This document shows positions 40,076 through 49,060 of a DNA stretch of 64,000 bases, in pieces (positions within the stretch are counted from its first letter, which is position 1; each line of letters opens with the position of its first letter). The stretch lies in the NCBI RefSeq assembly GCF_000382045.1, contig NZ_KB907459.1:124001-188000 (forward strand), given 5' to 3'. The position numbers and the translations under genes are program-made. The notes beneath the pieces are model-generated. The model saw only the letters and a list, made by a program, of their open reading frames with translations. It was not told the DNA's origin and did not search any database. The stretch comes from Variovorax atrisoli 110B (lineage in GTDB: Bacteria; Pseudomonadota; Gammaproteobacteria; Burkholderiales; Burkholderiaceae_C).

Positions 40076-42238
40076 ATGCGAAGGCTTGATCTACTGCGCA
40101 GAGCGGCGCGGAAGGTTCCGAAAGCCGCCTATTGGCTGATGACGCCATGGCGCATGCCAGAGCGAGTGCGGTTCCTGCGGGAGCGCGCGGCCCGCGAAGC
40201 TAGTGCACAGTCGCTGAAGTTGTTGCTTGACGATGAGCGGTTGCGCCAAGAGGCAGCACGGCAGGCTGGCAGCGCGGCATCGGTTGCCATACTTGATCTT
40301 TGTGACCCTGACGATGTCCTCGAGGCTGCAGGTTTGCCTCAGGAGCGAGTTTTCTGGCCTTCAACTGAAGCCCGCTCGGTCTTGGACCGGTCGAGCGCGG
40401 CGCGCTTTTGGATCGACACTCTGCGCCGGCGCAAGGATCTGCGTGACCGTTTTCCCGGCGCATTTTCCCCCCCGGTCGACCCAGGCCTTGCAGAATGGCT
40501 GTACAGCCCGCAAGGGCAGAAAGATCTGGCGTTGACGCCGGAAGGCGCGGCGCAACTGGTTGCACTCCTTTCCAGCGACTTTGCCGAGCGGGCGAGGCAG
40601 TTCTTCTTGGCAAGCGAAGAGGTTCGCGCGGTCATGCCTCATGGTCTGCTGCCGTCGGGACGGCGCGGTCTTTTCCGGTGGTTTATGCGGCACGGACTGG
40701 AGGCTGGCGACTTGGCGCTCGAGGAAGTCTGGTGGCTGTTCATGCAAGCACAGGAGAACCCGCAAGGCGAGTTGGTACGTGCCTTCCTGTTCACTGCGCA
40801 ATGGCAGCAGGACTTTCCCGATGCACTCACGGTCTTCGGCTGGTCCCGGTTCTCGGACTGGGTCGCAACTGCCTATGGCGTCGATCGAATTCCGACGGGG
40901 TTGGTGGCGACCGTCCATTTCGAGCGACCTGCGCTGCAAGTGCGGACCGGCTATATGGCGCACACGGCATGGCGGCTTGCGCATCCCGATGCACTCTCCA
41001 ATGTCTCGGCCGCACGGGCATTGCTCGAGTGGCTTGCCTCCAGCGAGCAAGTGCCGTTGGCGCCGGAGGCTCGCCCGTGGTGTGCCGCGCTCGACGTCGA
41101 CGCGCTGGCTCCGGAATTGCTCGACGATGGTGTCAACCTCATCGGCCATTTCTGCTACCCCTCGGGGTTGCGGGTTTCCGTGGAGGCCATGACCGAGGCG
41201 CTGGGGCTGGCGGGCATCCGCACCTCGTTGCGGGATGTCCGTACGGACGCGCGGGACGATCCACGCCACGTGTGCTTCGACGGCCTAGAGTCCGGCGACA
41301 TCACGATCATCCACGTACAGCCCGAGCCCTTCTTCGAAAGGGCCTACGCCAGGGCGGACTTGGCGCAGCGCATGCCGAGGACCTATCGCATCGCCTATTG
41401 GTACTGGGAGTTCGACTCGATACCGCAAGCCTGGTGTGCCTACGCCAACCAAGTGGACGAGGTGTGGACGGCCACAGAGTTCATCGCGAAGGGTCTGCGC
41501 GAGCGTTTGTCCGTGCCAGTACGAACGCTATTTCCAGGGGTCGCGCTGGCGCCTTTCAAGGCGCGCGACCGCGCGTACTTTAATCTCGACGAAAGCAGGT
41601 TTACTTTCCTGTTCACCTTCCACATGGTGAGCGTTATGGAGCGTAAGAATCCGCTCGGGCTCATTCGTGCGTTCAAAATGGCGTTCCAGGGAGGTGAGCC
41701 CGTGACGCTGGTGTTGAAGACATCGTTCGGAGATCGTTACCCCGTGCAGTTTCAGGAACTGCGTGAAGCGGCAGGCGGTTCATCAGCGATCAGGATAATC
41801 GACGAGATACTCAGTTCCGACGAGGTGCTGTCGCTGATGAACGCCTGTGACTCATACGTCTCGCTTCATCGCAGCGAAGGACTCGGTCTGACCATGGCCG
41901 AAGCGATGTTGATGGGCAAGCCTGTGATTGCTACGGCTTTCTCGGGAAACATGGACTTCATGAACGACGAGAATAGCCTTCTGGTGCCCTACCAGCGGGT
42001 GAGAGTCGGCCGGCCGATCCCGCCGTACGACGCCGACATGGAATGGGCCGAACCCTCGGTCGAACATGCGGCAGTACTAATGCGCCGCCTGTACGACAAC
42101 CCGCAATTGGCGCGCGAAGTCGGCGCTCGCGGTAGGCTCAGCGCCGAAGTCAATCTGTCGCTTGACGCAGCGGGTCGCCGCATGGCCGAACGGCTGGATG
42201 AAATCACGGCACTGCGGCGAGGGGCATCGCGCGCGTAG
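40076..42238 (+). CDS. GT4 glycosyltransferase with long uncharacterised N-terminal domain
   Basis: A 720-residue protein. The N-terminal 350 residues are not a family I recognise: helical, Arg/Ala/Leu-rich, with many tryptophans (EEVWWLFMQAQENPQGELVRAFLF). The C-terminal 370 residues are a GT-B transferase. IGHFCYPSGLRVSVEAMTEAL is the acceptor side, AYWYWEFDSIPQAW and TATEFIAKGL are typical of this GT4 group, and SLHRSEGLGLTMAEAMLMGKPVIATAFSG near residue 597 is the EX7E donor motif. It stands alone on the plus strand, divergent from the FkbM gene and convergent with wzt, within the same glycan locus. Confidence 0.8.
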   Translation: MRRLDLLRRAARKVPKAAYWLMTPWRMPERVRFLRERAAREASAQSLKLLLDDERLRQEAARQAGSAASVAILDLCDPDDVLEAAGLPQERVFWPSTEARSVLDRSSAARFWIDTLRRRKDLRDRFPGAFSPPVDPGLAEWLYSPQGQKDLALTPEGAAQLVALLSSDFAERARQFFLASEEVRAVMPHGLLPSGRRGLFRWFMRHGLEAGDLALEEVWWLFMQAQENPQGELVRAFLFTAQWQQDFPDALTVFGWSRFSDWVATAYGVDRIPTGLVATVHFERPALQVRTGYMAHTAWRLAHPDALSNVSAARALLEWLASSEQVPLAPEARPWCAALDVDALAPELLDDGVNLIGHFCYPSGLRVSVEAMTEALGLAGIRTSLRDVRTDARDDPRHVCFDGLESGDITIIHVQPEPFFERAYARADLAQRMPRTYRIAYWYWEFDSIPQAWCAYANQVDEVWTATEFIAKGLRERLSVPVRTLFPGVALAPFKARDRAYFNLDESRFTFLFTFHMVSVMERKNPLGLIRAFKMAFQGGEPVTLVLKTSFGDRYPVQFQELREAAGGSSAIRIIDEILSSDEVLSLMNACDSYVSLHRSEGLGLTMAEAMLMGKPVIATAFSGNMDFMNDENSLLVPYQRVRVGRPIPPYDADMEWAEPSVEHAAVLMRRLYDNPQLAREVGARGRLSAEVNLSLDAAGRRMAERLDEITALRRGASRA

Positions 42239-42254
42239 CGCCAACGGCTGCTGG

Positions 42255-42956
42255 CTATTGTTCGATTATTCGCCCGTGCTCGAGATGGATCACACGATTG
42301 CACTCCTTCGCGATCAGCTCGGGCGAGTGTGAGGCGAGTACCAGGATGCCGGACTTCGCCACGACGTCCTTCATTCGCCTTTCTGCCTTTTCGGTGAAGG
42401 CGGCATCGCCCACAGACAGCCACTCGTCCATTAACAGGATGTCGGCCTCAACGCTGGTCGAGATCGAAAATGCCAAGCGCATCATCATGCCGGTCGAATA
42501 GGTGCGAACAGGCATGTTGACGTATTCGCCCAGACCGCTGAATTCGCAGATCTCGGGCGTGAGGCGATCGATGTCCTTCTTGCTCATGCCCATCACGAGG
42601 CCGCGGAGCATGATGTTTTCCACACCTGTAGCGTCCATCTCGATGCCCAGCGAAGGATCGATCAGGCTGGCAACCGTGCCCTGACGCGTGAATTCACCCG
42701 ACGACGGCTCGTAGACCCCGGCGAGCGTGCGCAGAAGCGTCGACTTGCCCGCCCCGTTGTGGCCGACCAGGCCGAGCCGATCCCCGCTCTTGAGTTCGAG
42801 GTTGATGCCGCTGAGCGCCTGCACCACGGTAACACCGGTCTCCTTGCCGAAGCGGCCGCCAGTCACCGAGGCTGCAAGAGTCTTCTTGAGCGAGTTCGCA
42901 CCGGCCCCGTAGATCGGGAAGTTGACGGCGACGTTCTTGAGGGAAATGAAAGCCAT
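42255..42956 (-). CDS. wzt: Polysaccharide ABC exporter ATPase (Wzt, short form)
   Basis: A 233-residue ATPase of an ABC-2 O-antigen or capsule exporter. Walker A GHNGAGKST is at 65-73, the signature YSTGMMMRL at 153-161, Walker B ILLMDE at 173-178 and the switch His in LASHSPEL. It lacks the C-terminal carbohydrate-binding domain of E. coli O8/O9a-type Wzt, so export is predicted not to need recognition of a chain terminator by Wzt. That is closer to KpsT or TagH-like systems. It lies three bases after wzm. Confidence 0.92.
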   Translation of the reverse strand: MAFISLKNVAVNFPIYGAGANSLKKTLAASVTGGRFGKETGVTVVQALSGINLELKSGDRLGLVGHNGAGKSTLLRTLAGVYEPSSGEFTRQGTVASLIDPSLGIEMDATGVENIMLRGLVMGMSKKDIDRLTPEICEFSGLGEYVNMPVRTYSTGMMMRLAFSISTSVEADILLMDEWLSVGDAAFTEKAERRMKDVVAKSGILVLASHSPELIAKECNRVIHLEHGRIIEQ

Positions 42957-42959
42957 GGA

Positions 42960-43763
42960 TCAGAGCCAGTAGACGACGCGGCGACGGTACTTCGAGAAAA
43001 TCAGGATGGCCAGGGTCAGGCAGACCGCCGTCCAGAACAGAATGCCGATCCAGCTGTGGATGTGCGCGGTGCCGCCCATCAGGGGCGTGCGAAGCAGATC
43101 GAGCATCTGCGCGAAGGGATTCCACAGCACGTACTTGGCGCGACCGGGGAGGTTCTCGGGCAGCCAGAAAACGGGCGTGAGGAACATCAGCATCTGCATC
43201 ACGCTGGTGATGATCTGGGTGACGTCGCGGTAGCGCGTACAGATCAACCCCAGCAGCAGGCCAAGCGCATGAGCATTGATGATCAGGATGGCAAAGGCCG
43301 GCAACACGAGCAGCACCGACCATGACAGCGAGACGCCAGCCCAGATGGCCACCGGGATGTAGAGCACGATCTGGTGAGCGAACTGGATCAGGTTGCGCGC
43401 AAGGCTGCGCCAGACGAAGAGGCTGATCGGGAAGTAGCCCTGCTTCAGATAGTTGGACGAGCCGATGAAGGCATTGCAGGCGTCCGTCACGATGCTGGAG
43501 AAGAAGCCCCAGAAGATGATGCCCAGCGCCAGGTGCGGGAAGAACCGGGAAAGCTCGGTGCCGAACAGGGAGCTGTAGAGCGGACCCATGCCGGCGATCA
43601 TCACGCCCATGCTCAGCGTGAGCCACATCGGCCCGAGCATGGATCGACGGTAGCGCAGGACGATGTCGAACCAGGCGAGGGTCCACCAGATGTCTGTGCG
43701 GCGGGTGCCCTGCCACCAGTCGGACAGGGCGCTTCGATGAAGATTGGAGTGGACTTGACTCAT
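42960..43763 (-). CDS. wzm: Polysaccharide ABC exporter permease (Wzm)
   Basis: A 267-residue ABC-2 type permease with six hydrophobic helices. It has an N-terminal amphipathic segment (WWQGTRRTDIWWTLAWFDIVLRYRRSMLGPMWLTLSMGVMI) and LTPVFWLPENLPGRAKYVLWNPFAQMLDLLRTPL near residue 200, both typical of O-antigen/capsule exporters. It partners with the short Wzt to move the finished lipid-linked glycan to the periplasm. The ATG at 43763 overlaps the manC stop (ATGA). Confidence 0.92.
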   Translation of the reverse strand: MSQVHSNLHRSALSDWWQGTRRTDIWWTLAWFDIVLRYRRSMLGPMWLTLSMGVMIAGMGPLYSSLFGTELSRFFPHLALGIIFWGFFSSIVTDACNAFIGSSNYLKQGYFPISLFVWRSLARNLIQFAHQIVLYIPVAIWAGVSLSWSVLLVLPAFAILIINAHALGLLLGLICTRYRDVTQIITSVMQMLMFLTPVFWLPENLPGRAKYVLWNPFAQMLDLLRTPLMGGTAHIHSWIGILFWTAVCLTLAILIFSKYRRRVVYWL

Positions 43764-45178
43764 GTACGGCCGTAGGTGTCTGCGAGGCGGACGATGTCGT
43801 CCTCGCCCAGGTACCCGCCGCATTGGACTTCGATGAGCACCAGTTCCTCATCGCCGATGTTGGTCAGGCGATGTTTTTCCTTCAGGGGAATGTAGCGATA
43901 CTGGCCGGGAAGGGTCTCGTACTCGGTTTCTCCGATCTGAACGATGCCTCGGCCCTGCACCACTACCCAATGCTCCGCGCGCTGATGGTGATACTGCAGC
44001 GACAGTGCCTCGCCAGGCCGCACCGTGATGCGCTTGACCTTGTAGCCTTCTTCCTCCTTGAGAGAAGCATAGGTTCCCCACGGGCGATGGACCACCGGCG
44101 GAAGATGCACTGTCTCATGCTTGCGGGCCTTGAGCACGTCGACGACCTTCTTGACCTTCTGCGCGCTGTCCTTGTGCAGCACCAGCAGCGCATCGGGCGT
44201 GTCGACGACCACGAGGTCATGAACACCCACGGTCGCCACGACCTTGGGACCATAGCTTTCGACTTGTACGTGCGTACCCGTCGTATCGAGGGCGACGACG
44301 TCATCAGGGAGCGTGTTGCCGCTGGCGTCGGGAGTCAGCGCGTTGGACACGGCGGGCCAGGAACCCACGTCACTCCAGCCGAACTTGGCCGGAACGACAT
44401 GGACGTTGGATGCGTGCTCCAGCACGGCATAGTCGATGCTGATATCGGGCTGCAGGCCGAATGCGTGCAGATCGAAGTCGACCGCATTGCTGGAGCTCTT
44501 CGAGGTTTCCAGTGCATGTTTTGCAGCACGGATCACATCGGGTGCGTGTTTCTCGAGCGCCGCGATGATGGTGTCTGCCGTGAATGCGAACATGCCGCTG
44601 TTCCAGTAGTAGCGGCCGGTGGCCAGATACTCTTGAGCGGTCTCCAGATCGGGCTTTTCGACGAAACGCTTGACCGCCTGGCTCTCGCGCGAAACGCGTT
44701 CCACCTCGATATAGCCGAAGCCCGTATCGGGGCTCGCCGGGCTCACACCGAAAACGACGAGATTCCCTTCCTGGGCAAGGCGGAAAGCTTCTGTGGCGCT
44801 GGCTACAAAAGCTTCGACATCCGGGACAAGATGGTCGGCAGACAACACAAGCATCACGGTGTCGCCGCTGAATTGCCGTATGCATTGCAGTGCTGCCAAC
44901 GCGATGGCTGGACCGGTATTGCGCCCTTTGGGCTCGAGAAGAAAGGTCGTGGCCGGTGGGTCGCTCATCTGCCCAAGCACGTCCTTCGTTAGAAATAGGT
45001 GATCCTTGTTGGTCACGACCATCAGGTCGCCGGTGCCGCACGCTTGACCCCGTTCGACGGCTTGCTGAAGCAGCGTCGAGTTGCCGAGTTTCATGAACGG
45101 TTTGGGAAAGGCTTGACGCGAAGCAGGCCAGAGCCTGGAACCGGCGCCTCCCGAAAGCACCACAGAGAGTAGCCTCAT
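43760..45178 (-). CDS. manC: Mannose-1-phosphate guanylyltransferase / mannose-6-phosphate isomerase
   Basis: A 472-residue bifunctional type II enzyme giving GDP-mannose. The N-terminal nucleotidyltransferase domain has LSGGAGSRLWPASRQAFPKPF and FVEKPD. The C-terminal cupin isomerase domain has RPWGTYASLKEEEGYKVKRITVRPGEALSLQYHHQRAEHW. It feeds Gmd and Rmd. Phosphomannomutase is not in the window. It is first in the manC-wzm-wzt transcript; the gap towards the plus-strand GT2 gene holds the promoters. Confidence 0.96.
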   Translation of the reverse strand: MRLLSVVLSGGAGSRLWPASRQAFPKPFMKLGNSTLLQQAVERGQACGTGDLMVVTNKDHLFLTKDVLGQMSDPPATTFLLEPKGRNTGPAIALAALQCIRQFSGDTVMLVLSADHLVPDVEAFVASATEAFRLAQEGNLVVFGVSPASPDTGFGYIEVERVSRESQAVKRFVEKPDLETAQEYLATGRYYWNSGMFAFTADTIIAALEKHAPDVIRAAKHALETSKSSSNAVDFDLHAFGLQPDISIDYAVLEHASNVHVVPAKFGWSDVGSWPAVSNALTPDASGNTLPDDVVALDTTGTHVQVESYGPKVVATVGVHDLVVVDTPDALLVLHKDSAQKVKKVVDVLKARKHETVHLPPVVHRPWGTYASLKEEEGYKVKRITVRPGEALSLQYHHQRAEHWVVVQGRGIVQIGETEYETLPGQYRYIPLKEKHRLTNIGDEELVLIEVQCGGYLGEDDIVRLADTYGRT

Positions 45179-45388
45179 CGTTTTCCTTTAGCTTTTTAAC
45201 CGGCCAATTTTAAGGTAGCCCTCTCGCAGCCTGGCGGAGTGGACGAAACGCCGGCTTTCGACCCCGATATTACGGATGGTTGCGCAGATAATTCTCCCGC
45301 CAGGTCTGCGACGCTAGGTTCCGGTGTCGCCCGGCTGAAATCACGCTATTCCTCAAGGCTCCGCCTGCCGCGGGTGCCCAATCTCTCT

Positions 45389-47251
45389 ATGAAATCTGTC
45401 TATCGATTCTTCCTCGGCCTGGCCGGACTCTGGCAAGGCCCCGGAATGATGGGGCGCGTGCAGCGGGCATGGCGAATGTTCAGGAAGTCGGGCTGGCCAG
45501 GCATTCGCTGGGAGCTGGGTCGGCGTTTCGGGGGCTACAACGACTATACGAAGTGGGTGCAGCGCTACGACACCTTGACGCCCGAGTTGCGCGGGAAGAT
45601 CGGGCAGCGCGTGGCAGCGATGAAGGACCGGCCACTGATCTCGGTCGTGATGCCCACCTACAACCCCAACCCGGCCTGGCTGCGCGAAGCGATCGAGTCG
45701 GTACGCGGACAGATCTACCCCAACTGGGAGCTCTGCATCGCAGACGACGCGTCCCCCTCGGCAGAGGTGCGCGAGATCCTCAAGTCGTACAGCGAGAGCG
45801 ACCCGCGCATCAAGGTGGTGTTCCGCCCGAAGAACGGCCATATCTCGGCGGCTTCCAACAGCGCTCTCGAACTGGTCTCCGGCCCCTGGGTCGCGCTCAT
45901 GGACCACGACGACCTGCTGCCGGCCCATGCGCTTTTCTGGGTGGCCGACTGCATCGCTGCTCACCCCGACGTCAAGCTGATCTACTCGGACGAGGACAAG
46001 GTCGACGAGGGCGGCCACCGCTTCGGGCCCTATTTCAAGTCCGACTGGAACGTCGATCTCTTCCGTTCGCAGAACATGTTCAGCCACCTGGGCGTGCTCT
46101 CGACCGAGCTCATGCGCTCGGTCGGTGGCTTCCGCGTGGGCATGGAAGGCTCGCAGGACTGGGACCTGGTGCTGCGCTGCATGGAGCGCGTCGAGCCCGG
46201 CCAGATCCGCCACATTCCGCGCGTGCTGTATCACTGGCGCGTGCACGTCGAAAGCACGGCCAAGTCGATGAATGCCAAGCCCTACGCTGCCATCGCGGGC
46301 GAGCGGGCGCTGAACGAGCACTTCGAGCGCACCGGCGTGCGGGCCACGGCCGAGCACCTCGATTTCGGCTATCGCGTGCATTACGCCTTGCCCGATGTCT
46401 TACCGTTGGTTTCGGTGATCATCCCCACGCGAAACGCGCTGCAGCTCACGCGGCAGTGCGTGCAGTCGATCCTCGAGAAGACCAGCTATTCGAACTACGA
46501 GATCATCATCGTCGACAACGGCTCCGATGATCCTGACACCTTGGCCTGGTTCAAGCGCATCGCCGCCGAGAATCCCAAGGTCCGCGTGCTTCGCGATGAC
46601 CGCGACTTCAACTACGCGGCGCTGAACAACGGCGCCGTGGCGGTGGCCGAGGGCGAACTCGTGGCGCTGGTCAACAACGACATCGAAGTCATCACGCCTG
46701 ATTGGCTCAGCGAGATGGTCAGTCTCGCGCTGCAGCCGGGCGTCGGGGCGGTGGGGGCGCGGTTGTGGTTCCCGAACAGGACGCTGCAGCACGCGGGCGT
46801 GATCCTCGGCTTAGGCGGCATTGCCGCCCATTCGCATCGCCGCATGCCGATGGGCCGCGAAGGCTATGCCGGGCGAGCGGCGCTGATCCAGTCGCTCTCT
46901 GCCGTCACCGCAGCCTGCCTCGTGATTCGCAAGAGCCACTACCTGGAGGTCGGCGGGCTCGACGAGGTCCACCTGAAGGAGTCCTTCAACGACATCGACT
47001 TCTGCCTGCGGTTGCGCGAGATTGGCCTGCGCAACGTGTGGACGCCCTATGCAGAGCTGTTCCACCACGAATCCGCGACCCGCGCCAAGGATGTCTCGCC
47101 GCAGAAGCAGGCCCAGTTCCAGGAAGAGGCGGCCTACATGCACAAGCGATGGGGCGACTTGATCCAGAACGACCCTGCCTACAGCCCCAACCTCATGCTG
47201 GCCCGGGAGGACTTCAGCTACGCCTGGCCCCCCCGCCTGGCGCCGGTCTGA
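45389..47251 (+). CDS. Tandem GT2 glycosyltransferase
   Basis: A protein of about 620 residues with two GT-A family 2 domains. The first (about residues 80-310) has LISVVMPTYNPNPAWLREAIESVRGQIYPNWELCIADDAS and the DxD-type ALMDHDDLLPAH. The second (about 345-600) has VSVIIPTRNALQLTRQCVQSILEKTSYSNYEIIIVDNGS and ALVNNDIEVI, then FNDIDFCLRLRE. It resembles O-antigen rhamnosyl/galactosyl transferases. I chose the ATG at 45389 (MKSVYRFFLG); the frame is open to a GTG at 45239, but that extra stretch has atypical codon use and no ribosome site. The next GT2 gene follows after 10 bases. Confidence 0.87.
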   Translation: MKSVYRFFLGLAGLWQGPGMMGRVQRAWRMFRKSGWPGIRWELGRRFGGYNDYTKWVQRYDTLTPELRGKIGQRVAAMKDRPLISVVMPTYNPNPAWLREAIESVRGQIYPNWELCIADDASPSAEVREILKSYSESDPRIKVVFRPKNGHISAASNSALELVSGPWVALMDHDDLLPAHALFWVADCIAAHPDVKLIYSDEDKVDEGGHRFGPYFKSDWNVDLFRSQNMFSHLGVLSTELMRSVGGFRVGMEGSQDWDLVLRCMERVEPGQIRHIPRVLYHWRVHVESTAKSMNAKPYAAIAGERALNEHFERTGVRATAEHLDFGYRVHYALPDVLPLVSVIIPTRNALQLTRQCVQSILEKTSYSNYEIIIVDNGSDDPDTLAWFKRIAAENPKVRVLRDDRDFNYAALNNGAVAVAEGELVALVNNDIEVITPDWLSEMVSLALQPGVGAVGARLWFPNRTLQHAGVILGLGGIAAHSHRRMPMGREGYAGRAALIQSLSAVTAACLVIRKSHYLEVGGLDEVHLKESFNDIDFCLRLREIGLRNVWTPYAELFHHESATRAKDVSPQKQAQFQEEAAYMHKRWGDLIQNDPAYSPNLMLAREDFSYAWPPRLAPV

Positions 47252-47261
47252 TCGAGGTCCG

Positions 47262-48245
47262 ATGCCCTTCCAGGTCTCCGTCGCCCTCTGCACCCGCAAC
47301 GGCGCGCGCTATCTCCCCGAGCAGCTGCGCAGCATCTGCGCGCAGGAGCCGCTGCCGCAAGAGATCGTCGTGTCCGACGATGGCTCCACCGACGACACGC
47401 TCGCCGTCGTGCGTGAGACCCTCGCTCAGTGCGGCGTGGCCGACCGGATCGCGCTGCGCGTGTTCGGCAACTCGCCGCCGCTGGGCGTCACCCGCAATTT
47501 CGAGCAGGCGGTGCGCGCCTGCAGCCACGACCTCATTGCGCTGTGCGATCAGGACGACGTCTGGCACCCCGGGAGGCTGGCGCGCATGGTGGCGCAGTTC
47601 GAGGCGCGGCCCGATCTGCTGCTGCTGCATACCGACGCGCGCCTGGTCGACGGCGATCTGAAGCCGCTGGGTTCCACGCTCTTCCACGCGCTCGAGGTGC
47701 AGCCGGCCGAGCTGGAGGCCATCGCGCGCGGCGAGGCCTTCGGCGTGCTGCTGCGGCGCAATCTCGTGACCGGCGCGACGACGATGTTCCGCAGGACTCT
47801 GCTCGATGCGGCCCTGCCGTTCTCCCCCGAGTGGGTGCATGACGAATGGCTGGCCGCGGTGGCCGCGGCCACGGGCCGCATGGACGTGCTGCCCGAGCCG
47901 ACCATCGACTATCGCCAGCACGGCAACAACCAGATCGGCGCGCGTCGGCTGACGCTGTCCGAGAAGGTGGCGAAGGCTTTCGTGGAACGGGGCGACAAGC
48001 ATGTAGCTCGGCTGCGCCGCGCCGAGGCGCTTCTGCAGCGGCTGCAGCAGCTCGGCGACCGCGTGCGGCCGGGCTGCCTGGATGCGCAGCGCGCCAAGGT
48101 CGCGCACCAGCGGTTCAGGGCCGGATTGCCGGCGGCGCGTCCGCTGCGCCTGCTGCCGATCCTTCTGGAGGCCGCGCGCGGCCGCTATGCGCGATTCGGC
48201 CGCGGCAAGCAGGCCATCGTGCAGGACGTTCTCGAGCGCGGCTGA
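47262..48245 (+). CDS. GT2 glycosyltransferase
   Basis: A 327-residue GT-A glycosyltransferase. VSVALCTRNGARYLPEQLRSICAQEPLPQEIVVSDDGSTDDT is the nucleotide-binding start, LIALCDQDDVWHPGRLARM is the DxD region, and WVHDEWLAAVAAATG contains the catalytic ED-like acid. Relatives are rhamnosyltransferases of O-antigen loci. It is on the same transcript as the tandem GT2 gene. The donor is unknown, with dTDP-L-rhamnose a reasonable guess since rfbBDAC is present. Confidence 0.85.
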   Translation: MPFQVSVALCTRNGARYLPEQLRSICAQEPLPQEIVVSDDGSTDDTLAVVRETLAQCGVADRIALRVFGNSPPLGVTRNFEQAVRACSHDLIALCDQDDVWHPGRLARMVAQFEARPDLLLLHTDARLVDGDLKPLGSTLFHALEVQPAELEAIARGEAFGVLLRRNLVTGATTMFRRTLLDAALPFSPEWVHDEWLAAVAAATGRMDVLPEPTIDYRQHGNNQIGARRLTLSEKVAKAFVERGDKHVARLRRAEALLQRLQQLGDRVRPGCLDAQRAKVAHQRFRAGLPAARPLRLLPILLEAARGRYARFGRGKQAIVQDVLERG

Positions 48246-48265
48246 TCCGCTCCACCGGGGGCCGG

Positions 48266-49015
48266 CTAGCGGCCCTGCAGTCGCAGGTATCGCCAGAAGG
48301 AGGCCGAAAGCCACACCTTCAGCAGGCTGGTCACGTGCCAGTACAGGTACTTCCTGCTGCGGTGGCTCTCGCGCTGCGCGTCGTGACGGGCGAGCAGGTT
48401 CTCGCCCACCTGCAGCTTCCAGCCCGCGAGCCGGGTGCGGGCGCAGATGTCGAAGTCTTCCCCATACATGAAGAACTTCTCGTCGAAGCCGCCCACCTGC
48501 CGGTAGGCCTCGCTGCGAAACAGCATGAACAGGCCCGGAATCCACGCCGGCACCGTCGGGCGCACGTAGCCGGGCTTCTTTCTTCCGAGGATCTCGAGCG
48601 GCGTGAGCAGCGCCCGGTGCGGCTCGGGCTCGGTCTTGCCGGGCTCCAGGATGCGCGGCGTGAGCAGGCCGGCGTCGGGCGCGGCCTGTGCGAGCAGCGG
48701 CGACAGCACGTCGCTGTCGAAGCGGATATCCGGGTTCAGCACCAGGAACCACTCGGTGCCGCAGCGCTCGAAGGCCTGGTTGTGATTGGCGCCGAAGCCC
48801 TTGGCGCTCGCGTTCTCGATCCGCTCCACCTCGAAGCCCCAGCTGCGGCCGGCGAGCAAGTCGGCCTCGGGGATGTTCAGCGTGAGCAGGACCTTGTCGA
48901 TGACGGCGCGGCTGTACCTGTCCAACTGCTCCAGCAGCGGCAGCACCAGCGCGAGCTGGCCGTGGCTCACGATCGAAATGGTGATGGGATGGCGGGAGGA
49001 GGGGGGCGTGGGCAT
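48266..49015 (-). CDS. GT2 glycosyltransferase (rhamnosyltransferase-like)
   Basis: A 249-residue GT-A enzyme with ITISIVSHGQLALVLPLLEQLDRY at the start, ENASAKGFGANHNQAFERC, the acid motif VLNPDIRFDSDVL and MYGEDFDICARTRLAGWKL. It resembles WbbL-type rhamnosyltransferases, which add L-rhamnose from dTDP-rhamnose to lipid-linked GlcNAc early in chain assembly. It is a single minus-strand gene placed tail-to-tail with the GT2 gene and head-to-head with the WecA-like gene, about 45 bases away. Confidence 0.84.
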   Translation of the reverse strand: MPTPPSSRHPITISIVSHGQLALVLPLLEQLDRYSRAVIDKVLLTLNIPEADLLAGRSWGFEVERIENASAKGFGANHNQAFERCGTEWFLVLNPDIRFDSDVLSPLLAQAAPDAGLLTPRILEPGKTEPEPHRALLTPLEILGRKKPGYVRPTVPAWIPGLFMLFRSEAYRQVGGFDEKFFMYGEDFDICARTRLAGWKLQVGENLLARHDAQRESHRSRKYLYWHVTSLLKVWLSASFWRYLRLQGR

Positions 49016-49060
49016 GGTCTAATTTCGCCCGGGAATTCTAGGGTTCCCCAAACCCCACAC

